Under the pieces are notes generated by a model. It was not told where the DNA came from, did no database searches, and saw only the letters and a list, made by a program, of their open reading frames with translations. From the NCBI GenBank assembly GCA_014380515.1, contig JACMJS010000009.1, positions 1-34,237 of the forward strand: 34,237 bases of DNA, in the 5' to 3' direction. Position numbers and translations under genes: made by a program. Positions 8,690 to 17,702 of the stretch are shown one piece after another. How positions within the stretch are numbered: the stretch's first letter is position 1; each line of letters opens with the position of its first letter. The DNA comes from Chlorobiales bacterium. Lineage in GTDB: Bacteria; Bacteroidota; Chlorobiia; Chlorobiales; JACMJS01.

Positions 8690-8733
8690 TGAAAATAAAA
8701 AACCTCGCTAACCGTTGTAGGAAAGCGAGGTCT
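8690..8733 (-). terminator. Rho-independent terminator-like hairpin (or leader attenuator), minus strand
   Basis: Minus strand reads ACCTCGCTttcctacaacggttAGCGAGGT followed by TTTTTATTTTC. Confidence 0.6.
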
Positions 8734-8860
8734 CATCAATCAATCAAACAAAAAGAGAACAAAGAACAAAAAAAGATAGCACTTGAAATAACGCGGGCAT
8801 CCGTAAAAAGTTTAACACCGCGCAAAGAATTTATTCGACTTTCTCATTGCTCGCTTCTTA

Positions 8861-8955
8861 TGTCATTCCCGACTTGAGCTTGCCGAACTATCGTTCGTCG
8901 CGGGAATCTTCGAACGAAGAACGCAGTCAAGATTTCGGGCAAGCCGGAAGGACAC
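8861..8955. repeat. Degenerate copy of a 'TGTCATTCCCG' palindromic repeat
   Basis: tgtcattcccgacttgagcttgccgaactatcgttcgtcgcgggaatcttcgaacgaagaacgcagtcaagatttcgggcaagccggaaggaca; shares tgtcattccc, gttcgtc, gcgggaatctt and agtcaagatt with the repeat at 12524-12634. Confidence 0.5.
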
Positions 8956-8968
8956 AAAGGGGAAAAAA

Positions 8969-9355
8969 TTATTCGAAAAACTCATCCATCGTATAAACCT
9001 TACCAAGCAGCTCGACCGACATTTCATTGGTACTCGGATTGACGAAGACTTGCAGTTCGCGCACCGTCCATTTCACCCCGCGCTCGTCGTAGTCGATCAC
9101 ATAACGCTCTTCGTTGTTCTTCACCGCATCGCCCGTCTTTACTTTGATCTGCTCGTTGTTCGACAGCACCGTCAGTTGAATCGCGCCGTCGCGGAGTTTG
9201 CGTTTGATTTCCTCCGTGTTGGTCAGGCGTCCGTAACCGGCGGCGGACGAAAGTTTGAGTTTGATTCGACCGTTCGCATCGCGCTCGGTCGAGTGGATAA
9301 AATACTTGTCGATCTTATGAACCGCGTTACCGGAACGAATGGGCGTAACAGGCAT
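8969..9355 (-). CDS. Hypothetical protein, 128 aa
   Basis: Open frame MPVTPIRSGNAVHKIDKYFIHSTERDANGRIKLKL...VYTMDEFFE; no family recognised; situated downstream of dnaK on the same strand. Confidence 0.6.
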   Translation of the reverse strand: MPVTPIRSGNAVHKIDKYFIHSTERDANGRIKLKLSSAAGYGRLTNTEEIKRKLRDGAIQLTVLSNNEQIKVKTGDAVKNNEERYVIDYDERGVKWTVRELQVFVNPSTNEMSVELLGKVYTMDEFFE

Positions 9356-9395
9356 GATGGTTGATGTTGTGAATGTTAAAGTACTTTCTCCTCAA

Positions 9396-9476
9396 TGTCA
9401 TTCTGAGCGTAGCGAAGAATCCCTTGTTGCGAGAATTAGGGATTCTTCACTTCACTGCGTTCCGTTCAGAATGACA
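9396..9476. repeat. Long imperfect palindromic repeat, TGTCATTCTGAGCG family, copy 1
   Basis: tgtcattctgagcgtagcgaagaatc...gattcttcacttcactgcgttccgttcagaatgaca. Confidence 0.9.
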
Positions 9477-9540
9477 AGAAGAAATTACGGTAAGAATCTA
9501 TTAAATCGCGCGATGTTTGCAAACCCGCAATTTCGTCGCA

Positions 9541-9571
9541 AAAGAAAACGGGCTGCATCTTGCAACCCGCT
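9541..9571 (-). terminator. Rho-independent terminator-like hairpin downstream of dnaK
   Basis: Minus strand GCGGGTTGCAAGATGCAGCCCGTTTTCTTT just after the dnaK stop. Confidence 0.65.
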
Positions 9572-9584
9572 TTCATCAGAACAC

Positions 9585-11510
9585 TTACTTATCGTCAACC
9601 ACTTCGAAGTCGGCGTTCTTCACTTCACCGTCGCCGTTCTTACCGCCGGGGGTTGCCCCGCCATTGGCGTCGCCTTGCGGCGTTGCATCTTGCGGTGCGG
9701 CTGCATTCGGACCCACATCCGAATACATTTTCTTCGAGGCTTCACCCCACTCTTTCGTCAAAGATTCCATCGAGGTTTTGATGCCGTCGAGGTTCGACGC
9801 CGTGTGTGCGGCTTTGAGTTTTTCCAACTCTTCCCGAATCTTCGCGCCGTTCTCCGACGGAAGTTTATCACCCAAGTCGGCCAGTTGTCGCTCGGTCGAA
9901 AAGATCATCGCATCGGCGGAGTTCTTGAGGTCGACTTCTTCTTTGCGCTTGCGGTCGGCTTCGGCGTTGGACTTTGCATCTTGACGCATCTTTTCAATTT
10001 CCGCGTCCGAAAGTTTACCGGAAGCTTCGATGCGAATGCTTTGTTCTTTACCCGTCGCTTTGTCTTTCGCCGAGACGTTCAAAATGCCGTTCGCATCAAG
10101 ATCAAAGGTTACTTCGACTTGCGGAATGCCACGCGGTGCGGGCGGAATGCCGTCCAAGTGAAAGCGTCCGAGCGTTTTGTTATCGACCGACATCGGGCGT
10201 TCGCCTTGCAACACGTGAATCTCAACCGACGGCTGGCTATCCGACGCCGTTGAAAATACTTCCGACTTGCGCGTCGGAATCGTGGTGTTAGAATCGATGA
10301 GCCGCGTCATCACGCCGCCGAGCGTTTCGAGGCCGAGCGAGAGCGGCGTAACATCAAGCAGCAGCACATCGGTAACGTCGCCTTTCAACACGCCGCCCTG
10401 AATCGCCGCACCGACAGCCACGACTTCATCAGGATTGACGCTGCGGTTCGGTTCCCTGCCGAAAAACTGTTTGACCATTTCCTGCACTTTCGGAATGCGC
10501 GTCGATCCGCCGACGAGCACCACTTCATCCAAATCTTTGGCTTCAAGTTTTGAGTTCTTGATCGCACGGCGGCAAGGTTCAAGCATCCGGTCGAAGAGAT
10601 CGGCGCAGAGCGATTCGAACTTCGCGCGGGTGATGTTGATGACGAGATGTTTCGGGCCGTCTTGCGTGGCGGTGATGAACGGCAAGTTCACTTCCGTTTC
10701 GGTACGGCTTGAAAGTTCGACTTTCGCTTTTTCCGAGGCTTCCTTCAAGCGTTGCAAGGCCATCGCGTCTTTGCGGAGGTCGATGCCTTCTTGCTTTTTA
10801 AATTCATCGGCAAGAAAATCGATGAGGCGCTGATCGAAATCGTCGCCGCCGAGATGCGTGTCGCCGTCGGTGGAGCGGACTTCGAAAACGCCGTCGCCCA
10901 ATTCCAAGACGGAAATATCAAAGGTGCCGCCGCCCAAATCGAAGACGGCGACTTTCTCGCTGGCTTTCTTTTTATCGAGGCCGTAGGCGAGCGCGGCTGC
11001 GGTCGGTTCGTTGATGATGCGCTTCACATCGAGACCCGCAATTTTACCGGCGTCTTTCGTCGCTTGACGCTGGGCGTCGTTGAAGTAAGCGGGCACGGTG
11101 ATGACGGCTTCGGTAACTTTTTCGCCGAGATAATCTTCGGCGGTTTGCTTCATCTTCTGCAAGATCATCGCGGAAATTTCCTGCGGTGAAAATAATTTGC
11201 CGTCGATGCGAACCCGCACAGACGAGCCTTCGGGCGCGACTTCGTAGGGAACCATTTTGATTTCGCCGGTAACTTCGCTGTAGTCGCGGCCCATGAACCG
11301 CTTGATCGAGAAGACCGTATTTTTAGGATTCGTAATCGCCTGACGCTTGGCCGGTTGGCCGACGAGGCGTTCGCCCGTCTTGGTGAAACCGACGACGGAG
11401 GGCGTGGTGCGGGCACCTTCTGAGTTCGCAATCACAACCGGCTCGCTGCCTTGCATGACGGAAACGCAGGAATTCGTGGTGCCCAAATCAATACCGATAA
11501 TTTTACCCAT
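9585..11510 (-). CDS. dnaK: Molecular chaperone DnaK (Hsp70)
   Basis: [40 protein letters not shown]...[23 protein letters not shown]...[11 protein letters not shown]...NFEVVDDK-like C-terminus ([12 protein letters not shown]). Confidence 0.99.
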   Translation of the reverse strand: MGKIIGIDLGTTNSCVSVMQGSEPVVIANSEGARTTPSVVGFTKTGERLVGQPAKRQAITNPKNTVFSIKRFMGRDYSEVTGEIKMVPYEVAPEGSSVRVRIDGKLFSPQEISAMILQKMKQTAEDYLGEKVTEAVITVPAYFNDAQRQATKDAGKIAGLDVKRIINEPTAAALAYGLDKKKASEKVAVFDLGGGTFDISVLELGDGVFEVRSTDGDTHLGGDDFDQRLIDFLADEFKKQEGIDLRKDAMALQRLKEASEKAKVELSSRTETEVNLPFITATQDGPKHLVINITRAKFESLCADLFDRMLEPCRRAIKNSKLEAKDLDEVVLVGGSTRIPKVQEMVKQFFGREPNRSVNPDEVVAVGAAIQGGVLKGDVTDVLLLDVTPLSLGLETLGGVMTRLIDSNTTIPTRKSEVFSTASDSQPSVEIHVLQGERPMSVDNKTLGRFHLDGIPPAPRGIPQVEVTFDLDANGILNVSAKDKATGKEQSIRIEASGKLSDAEIEKMRQDAKSNAEADRKRKEEVDLKNSADAMIFSTERQLADLGDKLPSENGAKIREELEKLKAAHTASNLDGIKTSMESLTKEWGEASKKMYSDVGPNAAAPQDATPQGDANGGATPGGKNGDGEVKNADFEVVDDK

Positions 11511-11641
11511 AATCTTTTCTGTAGGTTTATTTGGTTAAAAAATTTGTGCTGTGCAGGCTTTGAGAGATGAATCGCCGCAGCGTTGTTAAGGTAGCAAAAT
11601 CTTTTTTGAAATCGTTTCCGCGTAAAGTGATGCATTACTTG

Positions 11642-11719
11642 TGTCATTCTGAGCGCAGCGAAGAATCCCTTGCTCACGAGAATAGCAATGAGGGATTCTT
11701 CACTTCGTTCAGAATGACA
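11642..11719. repeat. Long imperfect palindromic repeat, TGTCATTCTGAGCG family, copy 2
   Basis: tgtcattctgagcgcagcgaagaatcccttgctcacgagaatagcaatgagggattcttcacttcgttcagaatgaca. Confidence 0.9.
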
Positions 11720-11820
11720 TAGGAAAAAACATTGAGAAGAAAGCCCGCCGAATCATGCGTTCAAGCGGACTTTCCTCAACCCTATTCATCTACTCACAAC
11801 TTATTCACAAGAGCCAATCG

Positions 11821-12246
11821 TTACTTAATCACGATATCTTTGGTGTTCTTCTGCGGCTCAATCTTCGGAAGCACGAGGCGAAGGACGCCGTTCTCAAAGG
11901 TCGCATCGATGTTCTCACGGTCGATGTTTTCGCCCAAGACAAACGTGCGGGTGAATTGACCGAACGAACGCTCGGTGCGGTGGTAGTTCTTTTTGGTTTC
12001 TTCCGTTTCGCGTTTGCGTTCGGCGGAAATCGCCAGATGATTTTTCTCGATCTGAATTTTAGCGTCTTCCTTTTTGACGCCCGGCAATTCGGCCTCAATC
12101 GTGATGGTCTTCTCGTCTTCCGAAACATCAACGCGGAACGAAGCTGCGAAAGTGGCAAGGTCGCCGCGAAAGAAGTTGGGACGAATCGCTTCGTCAAACA
12201 TGCGGTCGAGCTGAGCGAGCGGTGAGTGATTAATTTTGACTAACAT
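11821..12246 (-). CDS. Hsp20/alpha-crystallin family small heat shock protein
   Basis: MLVKINHSPLAQLDRMFDEAIRPNFF...VDVSEDEKTITIEAELPGVKKEDAKIQIEKNHLAISAERK...GVLRLVLPKIEPQKNTKDIVIK. ATG at 12246 preferred. Confidence 0.95.
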   Translation of the reverse strand: MLVKINHSPLAQLDRMFDEAIRPNFFRGDLATFAASFRVDVSEDEKTITIEAELPGVKKEDAKIQIEKNHLAISAERKRETEETKKNYHRTERSFGQFTRTFVLGENIDRENIDATFENGVLRLVLPKIEPQKNTKDIVIK

Positions 12247-12388
12247 TATTTTTCTCCTGTTAAAAATTAAAGTTGAATCCGGCACTTGAAAGCAACCGGC
12301 TGATGCAGCAGAGTAAATCAACTCCCGTGCCAAAAGGAGAAATAGGATTTTTGAAAGGTTTTATTCCCGCTCCAGACAGACGCCGAAA

Positions 12389-12425
12389 AAATGTCGCAAT
12401 GTGTTTCAGACGTCGCCCGACATTT
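12389..12425. promoter_or_regulatory. Candidate regulatory inverted repeat upstream of hsp20 (AAATGTCG-N21-CGACATTT)
   Basis: 8-bp exact inverted arms in the divergent intergenic region between hsp20 and the YpdA-like gene; not a CIRCE element. Confidence 0.25.
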
Positions 12426-12523
12426 TGTCAACCTTAAAATTGTAACAGTGTGAAATGTGCGCTGAAACTTTGTCAGCCGCAATTGACTTTTGAAAACAAC
12501 TTCTCTTTATCGGGTATCCTTTG

Positions 12524-12634
12524 CTTTATGTCATTCCCGCCCGCGAGCGGGAATCTTGGAAACGATGAAGCACGAAGTCAAGATTCCCGATACGAACTTT
12601 AGTTCGTCAGGCTCGCAGCGGGAATGACATAAAG
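12524..12634. repeat. Palindromic repeat with 17-bp perfect terminal inverted repeats (CTTTATGTCATTCCCGC...GCGGGAATGACATAAAG)
   Basis: Exact 17-bp inverted ends, nested internal palindrome cccgcgagcggg, and internal gaactttagttc. Confidence 0.85.
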
Positions 12635-12688
12635 AAGAGCCGACACAAAACAACAAGAACCTGAAAAATAATTTTTGAAGAATCAGAA

Positions 12689-13690
12689 ATGACGGACTAC
12701 GATATTTTGATTATCGGCGGCGGGCCGGTGGGATTGGCGTGCGGCATCGAGGCGAAGACGCAGGGGCTTTCGCACATCATCATCGAGAAGGGAAACCTTG
12801 TCAACTCGTTTCTCAACTGGCCGACCTACATGGTCTTTTTTTCCACCGCCGAACTATTGGAAATCGGCGATGTGCCATGGACGACCGCCGGTGAAAAACC
12901 AACCCGCCGCGAAGGCTTCGCTTATTACCGCAAGGTGAAGGAAAAGTTCAAGTTGAATCTCCATACTTACGAAGAAGTGCTCGGCGTCAAACCTAACGTC
13001 AACGGTTTCGAGGTTGCAACTTCAAAACAAACTTATACGGCGCGAAACGTCGTCGTCGCTACGGGATTTTCCGAGCATGTCAATCCGCTCGGTGCGCCGG
13101 GCGAAGACTTGCCGAAGGTCTCGCACATCTACCGCGAAGCCTTTCCCTACGCGGGTTGCGAGGTGCTGGTCGTGGGCGGAAAAAATTCAGCGGCGGAAAC
13201 CGCGCTCGATTTATGGCGACACGGCGCGAAGGTTACGATGGCCGTTCGCAAGCCGCAATTCGGCGAAAGTTTGAAGTATTGGATGAAGCCCGATCTGGAA
13301 AACCGCATCAAGCAAGGCCAAATCACCGCGCATTTCAACACCGTCGTCGAAGCCATCACCGATACAACCGTTGTGCTTTACGACCGCAAAACCCTGCGAC
13401 ACTTCACGATCAAAAATGATTTCGTGCTGGCGATGACGGGCTATCAACCAAGTTTCGAGTTTCTCAAAAAACTTGGCGTCGGTGTAACTGAGAATTTGCG
13501 GTTCACCTTCGACCGCGAGACGATGGAGACGAACGTTGCGGGGCTTTACTTGGCGGGCGTTGTCGCGGCGGGGATTGATACCGGAAGTTTGTTTATCGAG
13601 AACGGACGCCTTCACGCGAAGCAAATCGTCTCGCACATTTTGAAGCAACAAACTGCATTGCAAACCACAGAAATGATCGCCGCGAAATAG
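12689..13690 (+). CDS. ypdA: YpdA-like FAD/NAD(P)-dependent flavoprotein (putative bacillithiol disulfide reductase)
   Basis: DYDILIIGGGPVGLACGIEAKTQGLSHIIIEKGNLVNSFLNWPTYMVFFSTAELLEIGDVPW...VVGGKNSAAETALDLWRHGAKVT; the NSFxxWPxxMxFFSTAELLEIG segment is typical of YpdA. Confidence 0.88.
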   Translation: MTDYDILIIGGGPVGLACGIEAKTQGLSHIIIEKGNLVNSFLNWPTYMVFFSTAELLEIGDVPWTTAGEKPTRREGFAYYRKVKEKFKLNLHTYEEVLGVKPNVNGFEVATSKQTYTARNVVVATGFSEHVNPLGAPGEDLPKVSHIYREAFPYAGCEVLVVGGKNSAAETALDLWRHGAKVTMAVRKPQFGESLKYWMKPDLENRIKQGQITAHFNTVVEAITDTTVVLYDRKTLRHFTIKNDFVLAMTGYQPSFEFLKKLGVGVTENLRFTFDRETMETNVAGLYLAGVVAAGIDTGSLFIENGRLHAKQIVSHILKQQTALQTTEMIAAK

Positions 13691-13701
13691 TGTTTCTTTT
13701 C

Positions 13702-13793
13702 TGTCATTCTGAGCGCAGCGAAGAATCTGCATTTCCATTTCTCGAAAACGAATGCAGATTCTTCACTTCGTTTCTACTCCGTTCAGAATGACA
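13702..13793. repeat. Long imperfect palindromic repeat, TGTCATTCTGAGCG family, copy 3
   Basis: tgtcattctgagcgcagcgaagaatctgcattt...aatgcagattcttcacttcgtttctactccgttcagaatgaca; lies between the convergent ypdA-like and recJ genes. Confidence 0.9.
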
Positions 13794-13801
13794 TTGAAGA
13801 A

Positions 13802-15586
13802 TTAATTCTCATCGACTTTCAAATCGCGGAGCTTGAGTTGAAGTGAAGTTTTGCCGTTCCACTCATTTTCTTCGACGGAGTAAACCAAACTCACTTTTGC
13901 TTTGCCGTTCTCCAACGCTTTGAAGTGCTGAAGCATGTTGAAGCCGATGGCATCGATCAGTTCGCCGTCGGGTTTGCGCACCGCAAATTTCAAATGCTGG
14001 TCTTTGAGCAACTTCGGTTTGAACGCCATTGAAATTCCTTTCGTCAGAAACAGCGGTCGCCAATTTTCGGGGCCGAACGGAGCGAACTGTCGCATTACAC
14101 CGAGAAAGTTCGGCGTGAGATGTTCAAGCTCCAACTCCGCATCAATTTTAAGGGCGGGCACGCGCAGGTCTTCGGTCAGTTGCGCGGCGCACGCGGCATC
14201 GAAGGCTTCCCGAAAGACTTCCAAGTTTTTCGGTTCAATCGTCAAACCCGCCGCGTAAGCGTGGCCGCCGAACTGCACAATCAAATCTTTGCACATCGTT
14301 AAAGCCGCGTGTACGTTGAGGCCGAAGACGCTGCGCACTGAGCCTTTGAGATTATCGCCACTGTCGGTGAAGATAACCGTCGGCAAATAAAATTTTTCCA
14401 CGATGCGCGAGGCCACAATCCCGATCACGCCTTGATGCCAATCGGGTTTATAGAGCACGAGCGATGATCGTCCGCGCGACGCCAGTTGCGAGGCCGCAAT
14501 CTTTTCAGCTTCAATAAAATTCTCGCGGTCAATCGCGCGCCGTTCCAAATTTTCCGCTTCCAAAATTTTCGCGGCAGTGGTCGCTTCCGCCTCTGATGTC
14601 GCGGTGAAGAGGTCAATCGCACGTTTGGCGTCGCCCAAACGCCCTGCGGCATTGATGCGCGGAGCGACGGTGAATACGATTCGCTCGCTCGATGCTGTCT
14701 GTAAATCCAAGCCGCACTCCGTCGCCATTGCCCGCAATCCCAATCTTGCAATTGAGTTCTCGTCGTTGCCGCCGTTGCCAGCCGCGCGATGCTTGTTGCC
14801 GTCCTGATGACCGTTGATGCGTTTCAACCCTTCCGCCATCAGAATCCGGTTTTCAGAATTCATCTTCACAATATCGGCGGCAATCGCAACGGCGACGAGA
14901 TCGAGATACGCTGCCGCAATCGAGCCTTCTAACTTTCGCATCTCGGAAATGCCTTGCATCAACTTGAAAGCGACGCCGCAACCGCAGAGTTCTTTGAACG
15001 GATAGCCGCACGATTTCTGCTTCGGGTTTAAGATAGCGAACGCATCGGGAAGCAGTTCTTCGCCCGTTTCATCTTTGACCGGCTCGTGATGATCGCAGAC
15101 GATGAAGTCAACCGCTTTGCTCTTGCAGAACTTCGCCGGTTCAATCGCCGTGATACCGCAATCGACCGAGATGACGATGGTTGCCCCGCGCTTGCAGGCT
15201 TCTTCCAAACCGGAGATAGCGACGCCGTAACCTTCGCTGTGCCGGTCGTTGATGTAGTAGGAAACTTTCGCGCCGGTCTCTTTGAGGTAGAGATAGAGAA
15301 TGGATGTGCCGGTTGTGCCGTCGACGTCGTAGTCGCCGTAGATCATAATCTGTTCGCCGGTCTCGATGGCGTCGCAAAGCCGCGTCGCTGCTTCCTTCAT
15401 GCCCGTCATTAAAAACGGGGAGTAGCAATTTTCCAGCGACGGACGGAAGAACAACTTCGCTTCCTCAAACGTATTGATGCCGCGATTGACAAGGGCTTTT
15501 GCAATCGGCACGCTGACGTTGATCGCCTGTGAAAGGCCGTAAACAGAGGCGTTATCGGGTTCGGTGAGCGTCCAGCGGTGGTACAT
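13802..15586 (-). CDS. recJ: Single-stranded-DNA-specific exonuclease RecJ
   Basis: IMIYGDYDVDGTTGTSILYLYL, DFIVCDHHEP, APRINAAGRLGDAKRAIDL, VIGIVASRIVEKFYLPTVIF, QFGGHAYAAGLTIE. ATG at 15586 (MYHRWTLTEP) preferred. Confidence 0.97.
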   Translation of the reverse strand: MYHRWTLTEPDNASVYGLSQAINVSVPIAKALVNRGINTFEEAKLFFRPSLENCYSPFLMTGMKEAATRLCDAIETGEQIMIYGDYDVDGTTGTSILYLYLKETGAKVSYYINDRHSEGYGVAISGLEEACKRGATIVISVDCGITAIEPAKFCKSKAVDFIVCDHHEPVKDETGEELLPDAFAILNPKQKSCGYPFKELCGCGVAFKLMQGISEMRKLEGSIAAAYLDLVAVAIAADIVKMNSENRILMAEGLKRINGHQDGNKHRAAGNGGNDENSIARLGLRAMATECGLDLQTASSERIVFTVAPRINAAGRLGDAKRAIDLFTATSEAEATTAAKILEAENLERRAIDRENFIEAEKIAASQLASRGRSSLVLYKPDWHQGVIGIVASRIVEKFYLPTVIFTDSGDNLKGSVRSVFGLNVHAALTMCKDLIVQFGGHAYAAGLTIEPKNLEVFREAFDAACAAQLTEDLRVPALKIDAELELEHLTPNFLGVMRQFAPFGPENWRPLFLTKGISMAFKPKLLKDQHLKFAVRKPDGELIDAIGFNMLQHFKALENGKAKVSLVYSVEENEWNGKTSLQLKLRDLKVDEN

Positions 15587-15766
15587 GACGGTAAAAGTTT
15601 TGGCGGTTTGACGGCTATGTAAAGGATTTGGAGTTGCAAATGAAAAGGCTAACTTCTCAGCCTCAAACCCCAATCAACTGCACGAAGATAGCAAACGAAA
15701 GTGCTGCTTGGATAATCGAATGACAATCAACGGCGAAAAATTTATAGACGGCGAAGGCATTAGAAT

Positions 15767-16831
15767 ATGGCAAACCTCATCACGATAGAGCGGCACATTC
15801 TTGAACAGCAAAAAAACTTTCCGAACGCGACGGGCGAACTTTCGCAACTGCTTTCCGACGTCGCCTTTGCTGCAAAACTGGTTCGCAGGGAAGTGATTCG
15901 CGCAGGTCTCGTCGACATTTTGGGCACGACGGGCGCAACCAACATTCAAGGCGAACAAGTCAAAAAGCTCGATGAGTTTGCCAACGAACGGTTCATTCAA
16001 GGCATCGGACATCATGGCCGGTTTTGTGTGATGGCTTCCGAAGAAAACGAAGGCATCATCGAAACGCCGGGCGATACGGTCGGGAAATACGTGTTGCTTT
16101 TTGATCCGCTCGATGGATCATCGAACATTGATGCGAATGTGAGCGTCGGATCGATCTTCTCGATTTTCAAACGCAAATCGAAATTGGGGCGCGGGACGTT
16201 GCAAGATTGTTTGCAACGCGGGATGGAGCAAGTCGCGGCGGGCTATGTGATTTATGGATCGTCGGTGATGCTCGTCTATACGACGGGACAGGGCGTGCAC
16301 GGCTTTACGCTCGATCCGACGGTCGGCGAGTTTTTACTGTCGCATCCGTATATCACCGTGCCGAAGCGGGGACAACTCTACTCGATCAACGAAGGCTACT
16401 ACCGGTATTTTTACGACGGCATTAAAAAGTACATCAAGTATTTGCAGCAGGAGGACAAAGCGACCGGGCGTCCGTATTCAGGCCGCTATATCGGCTCGCT
16501 CGTCGCGGACTTTCACCGGAATCTTTTGTATGGCGGGATTTTCATTTATCCGCGCAGCCGCAAGAATCCCGACGGCAAGTTGCGGTTGATGTATGAAGCC
16601 AATCCGGTGGCGTTCATCTGCGAACAAGCGGGCGGACGGGCGACGGACGGTTACAAACGTATTCTCGAACTTGAACCCGAAGGCTTGCACCAACGCACGC
16701 CGCTCTTTATCGGCAGCGACGAAGACGTGCGCATCGCCGAAGAGTTCGAGCAAGGCTTAAGACAACTCGAGCACGACAAAGAACTCATCCCGAAAATGGA
16801 AGCCGAAGTGGAAAAAATTCCGAGCTACTGA
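15767..16831 (+). CDS. fbp: Class I fructose-1,6-bisphosphatase
   Basis: [81 protein letters not shown]. Confidence 0.98.
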   Translation: MANLITIERHILEQQKNFPNATGELSQLLSDVAFAAKLVRREVIRAGLVDILGTTGATNIQGEQVKKLDEFANERFIQGIGHHGRFCVMASEENEGIIETPGDTVGKYVLLFDPLDGSSNIDANVSVGSIFSIFKRKSKLGRGTLQDCLQRGMEQVAAGYVIYGSSVMLVYTTGQGVHGFTLDPTVGEFLLSHPYITVPKRGQLYSINEGYYRYFYDGIKKYIKYLQQEDKATGRPYSGRYIGSLVADFHRNLLYGGIFIYPRSRKNPDGKLRLMYEANPVAFICEQAGGRATDGYKRILELEPEGLHQRTPLFIGSDEDVRIAEEFEQGLRQLEHDKELIPKMEAEVEKIPSY

Positions 16832-16836
16832 ACGCA

Positions 16837-16864
16837 AAAGACGGCTCCAAAGAGCCGCCTTTTG
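16837..16864. terminator. Bidirectional rho-independent terminator-like hairpin between fbp and the convergent lipoprotein gene
   Basis: AAAAGACGGCTC-CAAA-GAGCCGCCTTTT. Confidence 0.75.
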
Positions 16865-16885
16865 AACTTTGAATTGTATCGTGCT

Positions 16886-17497
16886 TTAATAGCGGAGGTC
16901 AGAGACTTGTATTTGAAATGCAATCGTCACCGTAACCTCTTCACCGTTTGCAGTCTCTTCCGTAAGCTGCCCGTTAGTTACAACCGTTCCATATGACTTT
17001 GATGCCTTTAATGAAATCGTACCGACCAAATTATTGCCATAAACCCCTGTTACCGTCAATGTCCCCGAAGAGGTGTTGTACGATTGGCTACGCGAGCTGA
17101 GCGTATCTGCCTTCTGATAAGCGTAGGTGCCGCCGTAGGTCGATGCGTCGGATTTTGTGGGAATGTTATATGTGCCAACCGCCAGTATGTTGCCCTCAAA
17201 GCGAAGTGAAAAGGAGCCACTCTCTATACCGCCCTGCTGCTTTTCCGGCTTAGTGCGCGCGTTGAAACCCAATTGTAAAAGTGGCTTTCCATCCGCATCG
17301 TTTGATAGAATGCCTTGTGCAGTGTAATCAAAATTCTCTCCGCGCAAATTGCTCGTTACCGCGCCGGTAACTTCGGCTTGAAACGGCGCGACTGTAAGCG
17401 AACTTTCGGGCGATGTCGGGTTGGATGAATCGGCGGAACAGGCTCCCAGCAAGAGCAGTGTGGCAAGACCGAGTGAGTGAAAAGCAGTGTTTCGCAT
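16886..17497 (-). CDS. Hypothetical lipoprotein
   Basis: MRNTAFHSLGLATLLLLGACSADSS: signal peptide with lipobox LLGAC; remainder not recognised. Confidence 0.75.
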   Translation of the reverse strand: MRNTAFHSLGLATLLLLGACSADSSNPTSPESSLTVAPFQAEVTGAVTSNLRGENFDYTAQGILSNDADGKPLLQLGFNARTKPEKQQGGIESGSFSLRFEGNILAVGTYNIPTKSDASTYGGTYAYQKADTLSSRSQSYNTSSGTLTVTGVYGNNLVGTISLKASKSYGTVVTNGQLTEETANGEEVTVTIAFQIQVSDLRY

Positions 17498-17640
17498 TGT
17501 TGTAACGAGTTAGATGTTTGAGTCTGATAGACCAAGAGTCAAGCAGCGTAGCAAGTTCAGAATGTTGATCAACCCAATCAATACCCACTCTGATGCCCGC
17601 CATCCAAAATGGCTTGACGGCAAATTGTAAATCAAACTTT

Positions 17641-17699
17641 TCAACTCAAATCGAATTGCAGTTCGGAGAGCGTACGGTAGACGCCGTTTTCTTTTTCGA
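17641..17699 (-). repeat. Direct repeat: copy of the 3' end of the ABC exporter gene (encodes EKENGVYRTLSELQFDLS*)
   Basis: 58 of 59 nt identical to 19014-19072 (G/A difference within tagac[g/a]ccg). Confidence 0.95.
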
Positions 17700-17702
17700 A
17701 GA

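Noticed and set aside
9339-10253. 304-aa + strand ORF containing 'CHSERSEESLVARIRDSSLHCVPFRMT'
   Set aside because: Antisense to dnaK and reads through the palindromic repeat; the CHSERSEES peptide is the well-known spurious translation of such a repeat.
9396-13793. Possible CRISPR array because similar repeats recur
   Set aside because: Copies are kilobases apart with genes in between, not regularly spaced, and are long palindromes rather than short direct repeats with spacers.
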